Assembly: GCA_965657825.1 (NCBI GenBank)
Contig: CBFHQG010000040.1
Location: forward strand, 1-18,710
Direction of reading: 5' to 3'
DNA length: 18,710 bases
Source of the DNA: M55B157 sp965657825
GTDB lineage: Bacteria > Actinomycetota > Actinomycetes > S36-B12
Position numbers and translations under genes: made by a program. Shown one piece after another: positions 14,409-18,710 of this stretch (its first letter is position 1; the number at the start of each line of letters is the position of its first letter). The notes under the pieces are model-generated. The model was given only the letters and a program-made list of their open reading frames with translations, was not told the DNA's origin and made no database searches.

Positions 14409-14412
<4 letters not shown>
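13627..14412 (-). CDS. Enoyl-CoA hydratase/isomerase, methylglutaconyl-CoA hydratase-like
   Basis: The 261-residue crotonase has oxyanion-hole segments FCAGADL (62-68) and GHVAGGGNGL (107-116). At the position of the first catalytic glutamate of enoyl-CoA hydratase there is G115, while the second is kept as E135 in FAFSEVRLGLAPA. This GGGxGLVAACD ... SEVRLGLAPA pattern is that of methylglutaconyl-CoA hydratase (LiuC), AtuE and EchA7-type proteins rather than beta-oxidation hydratase. It would hydrate a 3-methylglutaconyl-CoA-like product made by the carboxylase of this operon. The ATG overlaps the TGA of the acyl-CoA dehydrogenase gene as ATGA, which decides the start against an upstream extension of 35 codons. 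Confidence 0.88.
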
Positions 14413-15566
<1,154 letters not shown>

Positions 15567-15581
15567 GGTGACTCCTTCACC

Positions 15582-15595
15582 TTTCGTGATCGAAA
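15582..15595. promoter_or_regulatory. Candidate TetR operator before the acyl-CoA dehydrogenase gene
   Basis: TTTCG-TGAT-CGAAA is an inverted repeat with five-base arms, in the 45-base gap between the TetR gene stop and the ribosome-binding site of the dehydrogenase gene. This is the only intergenic space within the catabolic operon, so an internal promoter controlled by the adjacent regulator is plausible. The short arms leave this tentative. Confidence 0.35.
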
Positions 15596-15611
15596 CGTGG
15601 TCGAACGGGTG

Positions 15612-16226
15612 TCATTGATCGGGTACTGCGTGTGCGGTCAACGCCAGCGATGACGTCCACAGCGCGGTCAGGGTGGTGACCGCGATGGCCTCGTCATAGG
15701 TCTCGCCTCGGCCGAACCAGTGCCGGGCGAATCCCTCCACCATCGCGCACAGGGCAGCGGCGGTGACCTGCGGGTCGAGGTCGCGGCGCGCCTCGCCTTC
15801 GCGCTGCAGGCGGTCGATGGTCGCAGCGACTCGACGAACATGGGTCGCGCGCAGATCGGCGAGGACAGCCTGGAACTGCTCATGCGACGTCGCTGCCTGT
15901 TCGACGACCGCGAGGAGCCGCGCATTCGCCCGGTAGGCATCGAGGTAGGCGCGGTTGGCCAGGTCGATGCGCGTGATCGGATCGGTGCCATCCGGGGTGC
16001 GCAGGGATTGATACAGATCCGCCACGATCGAATCGACGACCGCGGCGAGCACCGCGTCCTTCGTCGCGAACCAGGTGTACACGGTCCCGTGACTGACACC
16101 GGCCGCCGCTGCGAGATCGCTCATCCGGGTGGCGTCATATCCGCGTTCCTCGAACACCCCGCGTGCGGAGGCGACGAGCGCGTCGCGGGTTCGCCGACCT
16201 CGGTCGGTCAGAGGTTGCGCGGTCAT
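15612..16226 (-). CDS. TetR-family transcriptional regulator of the catabolic operon
   Basis: The 204-residue protein has a TetR N-terminal DNA-binding domain (about 12-58: TRDALVASARGVFEERGYDATRMSDLAAAAGVSHGTVYTWFATKDAVL) with the helix-turn-helix at about 35-55. An all-helical ligand-binding region of the usual size follows. Such repressors in acyl-CoA operons often sense an acyl-CoA intermediate; AtuR and similar proteins control acyclic terpene genes. It lies inside the operon: its ATG overlaps the stop of the AtuA C-terminal gene as ATGA, and 45 bases separate it from the dehydrogenase gene. The effector and sites are not known. Confidence 0.9.
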   Translation of the reverse strand: MTAQPLTDRGRRTRDALVASARGVFEERGYDATRMSDLAAAAGVSHGTVYTWFATKDAVLAAVVDSIVADLYQSLRTPDGTDPITRIDLANRAYLDAYRANARLLAVVEQAATSHEQFQAVLADLRATHVRRVAATIDRLQREGEARRDLDPQVTAAALCAMVEGFARHWFGRGETYDEAIAVTTLTALWTSSLALTAHAVPDQ

Positions 16227-16597
16227 GCGAGGTCCGCCTGTGGTGCGGGGAGGAGCTCGGCGGGGATATCGACCAACCGTGCACGCAGCAACTCGCCGAG
16301 CCCCTTCGCCTGCGGGTCGAGCAGCGAGTTCTCCGACACCCCGCGACCGAGCAACCCGTGGATGACGATGTTGAGAGCCCGCAGGTTCGCCAGCGGGTGG
16401 ATGTCGATCGGCAGATCCTTCGTCTCCGGGAGCAGTTGGCGAACACGCTCGACGGTGAGGAACCCGCTCAACCAGGTGTACGCCGCATCGGGATCAGGAA
16501 CTGAAGCGGGGATCCACACGCCGATGTTCGCCGAGCCGCCCTTATCGCCACTGCGAGCACCGATGAGCCGGCCGATTGGAACCTGCGAGGTGCTCAT
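16223..16597 (-). CDS. AtuA C-terminal-domain protein (separate small subunit)
   Basis: The 124-residue protein corresponds to the C-terminal domain of AtuA-family proteins. It has the family motif GARSGDKGGSANIGVWIP at about 13-30 and ALNIVIHGLLGRGVSENSLLDPQAKGLGELLRARLVDIP at about 74-112. In Pseudomonas-type AtuA this domain is fused after the DUF1446 domain in one chain of nearly 600 residues. Here it is its own gene, whose ATG overlaps the stop of the large-domain gene as ATGA, so equal synthesis is expected. The biochemical role of AtuA is not established. Confidence 0.85.
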   Translation of the reverse strand: MSTSQVPIGRLIGARSGDKGGSANIGVWIPASVPDPDAAYTWLSGFLTVERVRQLLPETKDLPIDIHPLANLRALNIVIHGLLGRGVSENSLLDPQAKGLGELLRARLVDIPAELLPAPQADLA

Positions 16598-18030
16598 GCG
16601 ATCACCTCACGCATCGGGATCTCCTGCCCGTCCAGCGTCACGCGGACGTCGACTCGATCGCGCGCCACGGTCGACGGCCAATAGACGCCATAGGGAGTGG
16701 CCTCACCCGGTGGCGTGGTCGGGAACATCCCCGGGTACGTCGCCAACGCAGCCTCGACGACAGCGGCCGTGAAAGGCTTGCCGACCTTCTTGGGATCCAT
16801 GTCGCGCACGGTGATCCGCAGATGCGACTGTGCCGCAGCAGTGACCTCCGGGTCGACCACTCCCGTGGCATCCCACGCGACGATCAACTCGGCGACATCG
16901 AGGGTCGAGGCGGCCGCAAGATCCCGGGGGGACAGGCTGGCTGCCTGATCGAGGGTGACACCGGCGATGGTGCGCAGGGCGAGATCGGCCTTGCGCTGCG
17001 CCTCGAGCCCCGTGACGACGAGGGACAGGGAGTTGCGGAAACCACCGAGGTAGGTGCCGGCGACCTTCAAGGTCGGCGGTGGGGGCGCGCCACGCACTCC
17101 GCTGATCGATACCCGGTCGGGGCCCACCTGCTGCAGCTGGATGGTGTCGAAACGCGCGGTCGCATCGGGGTTCGCATACTCCGGTGCACCGATCTCGTAC
17201 AGCAACTGCGCGGTGACCGTGCCGATGCTCACCAACCCACCGGTGCCCTCGTGCTTGGTGATGACACTGCTGCCGTCCTGCTCGACCTGAGCGATCGGGA
17301 AGCCCGGATGCTCCAGACCCGGCACGGCGGTGAAGAAGGAGTAGTTGCCACCGGTGACCTGCGCGCCGCACTCGATGGCGTGACCGGCGACGATCGCACC
17401 GGCGAGCCGATCGAGATCTCGCGAGTCGTCGAGGTCGTAGGACCACCCGTGCCACCACGCAGCCGGGCCGACGACGAGGGCTGCGTCGGTCACCCGGCCG
17501 GTGATCACGACATCGGCACCTGCCGCGAGGGCACGGGTGATTCCTTCACCGCCCAGATAGGCGTTCGCGGTGAGGAGGTGCGCACCCGCCTGCTCGAGAC
17601 TCTCGCCCGTCTCCAGGTTGACCCATTCCTCGCCCTCGCCCCGCAGTCGATCCAGGTCGGGCATGAGGTCATCACCGCTCACCACCGCGATCCGCGGCGC
17701 GAGGCCGAGTTCGCCGGCCTTGGCGTGCAGGGCCTCAGCACACCCCTGCGGATCCAGGCCTCCGGCATTGCTCACCACCCGGATTCCGCGATCGAGGCAG
17801 GTTCCGAGCACCTGCTCCATCTGGGTGAGGAAGGTGCGGGCATATCCCGAGCCGGGCCCGTGCTTCATCCGCTGGCGGGCGAGGATGAGCATCGTCAGCT
17901 CGGCAAGCCAGTCCCCGGTCAGGACATCGATGGGCCCACCCTCGACCATCTCGCGAGCTGCGGAGATCCGATCGCCGAAGAAGCCGCTGGCATTCGCGAT
18001 GCTCACCGCGCGGTCACGTGATTCGATCAT
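16594..18030 (-). CDS. atuA: AtuA-family protein (DUF1446), N-terminal large domain
   Basis: The 478-residue protein matches the DUF1446 region of AtuA (acyclic terpene utilisation). Visible blocks are IANASGFFGDRISAAREMVEGGPIDVLTGDWLAELTM (10-46), VVSNAGGLDPQGCA, VITGRVTDAALVVGPA, ECGAQVTGGNYSFF and KHEGTGGLVSIGTVTAQLLYEIG. AtuA is needed for citronellol and geraniol growth in Pseudomonas, but its reaction is unknown. Homologues in actinobacteria, such as the product of M. tuberculosis Rv0976c, sit with fadE, echA and accA/accD genes as here. The ATG overlaps the stop of the upstream carboxylase gene as ATGA. The protein ends before the usual C-terminal domain, which the next gene supplies. 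Confidence 0.88.
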   Translation of the reverse strand: MIESRDRAVSIANASGFFGDRISAAREMVEGGPIDVLTGDWLAELTMLILARQRMKHGPGSGYARTFLTQMEQVLGTCLDRGIRVVSNAGGLDPQGCAEALHAKAGELGLAPRIAVVSGDDLMPDLDRLRGEGEEWVNLETGESLEQAGAHLLTANAYLGGEGITRALAAGADVVITGRVTDAALVVGPAAWWHGWSYDLDDSRDLDRLAGAIVAGHAIECGAQVTGGNYSFFTAVPGLEHPGFPIAQVEQDGSSVITKHEGTGGLVSIGTVTAQLLYEIGAPEYANPDATARFDTIQLQQVGPDRVSISGVRGAPPPPTLKVAGTYLGGFRNSLSLVVTGLEAQRKADLALRTIAGVTLDQAASLSPRDLAAASTLDVAELIVAWDATGVVDPEVTAAAQSHLRITVRDMDPKKVGKPFTAAVVEAALATYPGMFPTTPPGEATPYGVYWPSTVARDRVDVRVTLDGQEIPMREVIA

Positions 18031-18710
18031 CGATCCACCGTCGCGTCATCGACTGCGTTCACGGGGTCGAGCACGACCACAACCGTGTGCGCATCGACCG
18101 ACTCACCCACAGCAACGCGCACCTCGGCCACCACACCGTCGGCATCGGCAAGGATGCGGTGCTCCATCTTCATCGCTTCGAGCACCACAAGGCAGTCACC
18201 TGCTGACACCTGATCGCCGGGGGCGACCTGCACCATCGTGACCGTACCCGGCACGGGCGTGGCCGGACCCCGCGCGGACTCGTCGACCAGGGTGTCACCG
18301 TGACGGGGTAGTGACCGCCAGGCAGTCGAACCCTCACCGTCGCTGACGCACCACATGTCATCGTCCTGGTGCACCACCATGGAGACTTCGACACCACCGA
18401 TCTCCACGACCACCGTGCCCTCGTCGACGACCCGCGCTCGCACCCTCCCCAGCGGGCGACCCTGCCGCGCATACGGATCAAGTCGATCGGTCTCTCCGAG
18501 CACCTCGGACTCATCGTGCATCTCGACCTCGAGGTGGTCTCGACACCACCGGGTGGCCACCGTCACCTGTCGACGTCCATCGAGGGACGCGAATCGGTCG
18601 AGCTGCGCGGGCATCGCCACCGTGCTCCAGCCGATCGGGACATCGTGGCCGGCACTGCCTTGCACCACGGCCGCAACGAGATGTCGGTCGAGCATCGATC
18701 GCGGGATCGA
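18027..18710 (-). CDS. Acyl-CoA carboxylase biotin-containing alpha subunit, C-terminal part
   Basis: The reading frame enters from the right edge, so the biotin-carboxylase domain and true start lie outside the window. The visible 227 residues include a region linking to the beta subunit and a C-terminal biotin carrier domain. The latter has VLEAMKMEH, whose lysine (codon 18168-18170) is the biotin attachment site, 46 residues before the end. Preceding PVPGTVTMVQVAPGDQVSAGD is the usual start of the carrier fold. With AtuA, the isovaleryl-type dehydrogenase and the methylglutaconyl-type hydratase next to it, the likely substrates are 3-methylcrotonyl-CoA, geranyl-CoA or a relative. The beta subunit gene is not in view. 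Confidence 0.9.
   Translation of the reverse strand, partial: SIPRSMLDRHLVAAVVQGSAGHDVPIGWSTVAMPAQLDRFASLDGRRQVTVATRWCRDHLEVEMHDESEVLGETDRLDPYARQGRPLGRVRARVVDEGTVVVEIGGVEVSMVVHQDDDMWCVSDGEGSTAWRSLPRHGDTLVDESARGPATPVPGTVTMVQVAPGDQVSAGDCLVVLEAMKMEHRILADADGVVAEVRVAVGESVDAHTVVVVLDPVNAVDDATVDR

Noticed and set aside
16576..18021. 481-codon plus-strand frame opposite AtuA
   Set aside because: It mirrors the AtuA gene and has shadow-type composition; AtuA motifs and ATGA overlaps define the real gene on the minus strand.

Overview
The window is gene-dense, high-G+C DNA with GTG and ATG starts, many ATGA/GTGA gene overlaps and SD-less starts preceded by a TANNNT-type hexamer. It encodes a DrrAB-type ABC exporter, a GerMN lipoprotein and an actinobacterial-style AtuA/acyl-CoA cluster. 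All of this points to an actinobacterium; I cannot name the genus. I find 19 protein-coding genes (one runs off the right edge), no RNA genes, no insertion sequences and no CRISPR. No gap between genes exceeds about 135 bases.

Layout. (1) 1-23: a perfect A+T-rich palindrome at the left edge. (2) 63-4003, minus strand: an operon of a circularly permuted ATP-grasp protein, an alpha-E protein and a transglutaminase-like protein, followed by an RpiB-type sugar-phosphate isomerase. The first three are a known conserved set predicted to make or edit an amide-linked peptide product; the substrate is unknown. (3) 4076-4570, plus strand: a small four-helix membrane protein with a CPVC motif. Its promoter, start codon and a CsoR/RicR-like copper operator are superimposed. 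(4) 4575-5609, minus strand: an SMP-30/strictosidine-synthase-like beta-propeller. It is divergent from (5) 5744-9514, plus strand: a DrrA/DrrB-type ABC exporter followed by an AarF/UbiB-like membrane kinase. The 134-base space between them holds an array of about 11-base repeats containing two nested palindromes.

(6) 9508-12716, minus strand: a signalling operon of response regulator, sensor kinase, GerMN lipoprotein and ECF sigma factor, recalling the Streptomyces AfsQ and Cse systems. (7) 12780-13598: a 33-residue membrane peptide (minus) divergent from a MobA-like nucleotidyltransferase (plus). (8) 13627-18710, minus strand: an Atu/Liu-like acyl-CoA catabolic operon. In transcription order it has an acyl-CoA carboxylase biotin subunit (partial), AtuA in two overlapping genes, a TetR-family regulator, an isovaleryl-CoA-dehydrogenase-like flavoenzyme and a methylglutaconyl-CoA-hydratase-like crotonase. 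Together these suggest oxidation, carboxylation and hydration of a 3-methyl-branched acyl-CoA, from leucine, an isoprenoid or a related compound.

The most interesting signals are regulatory: the copper-type operator fused to a leaderless start, the helically phased repeat array at 5649-5700, and a recurrent leaderless-start signature (NANNNT, seven bases, start codon) at six genes.
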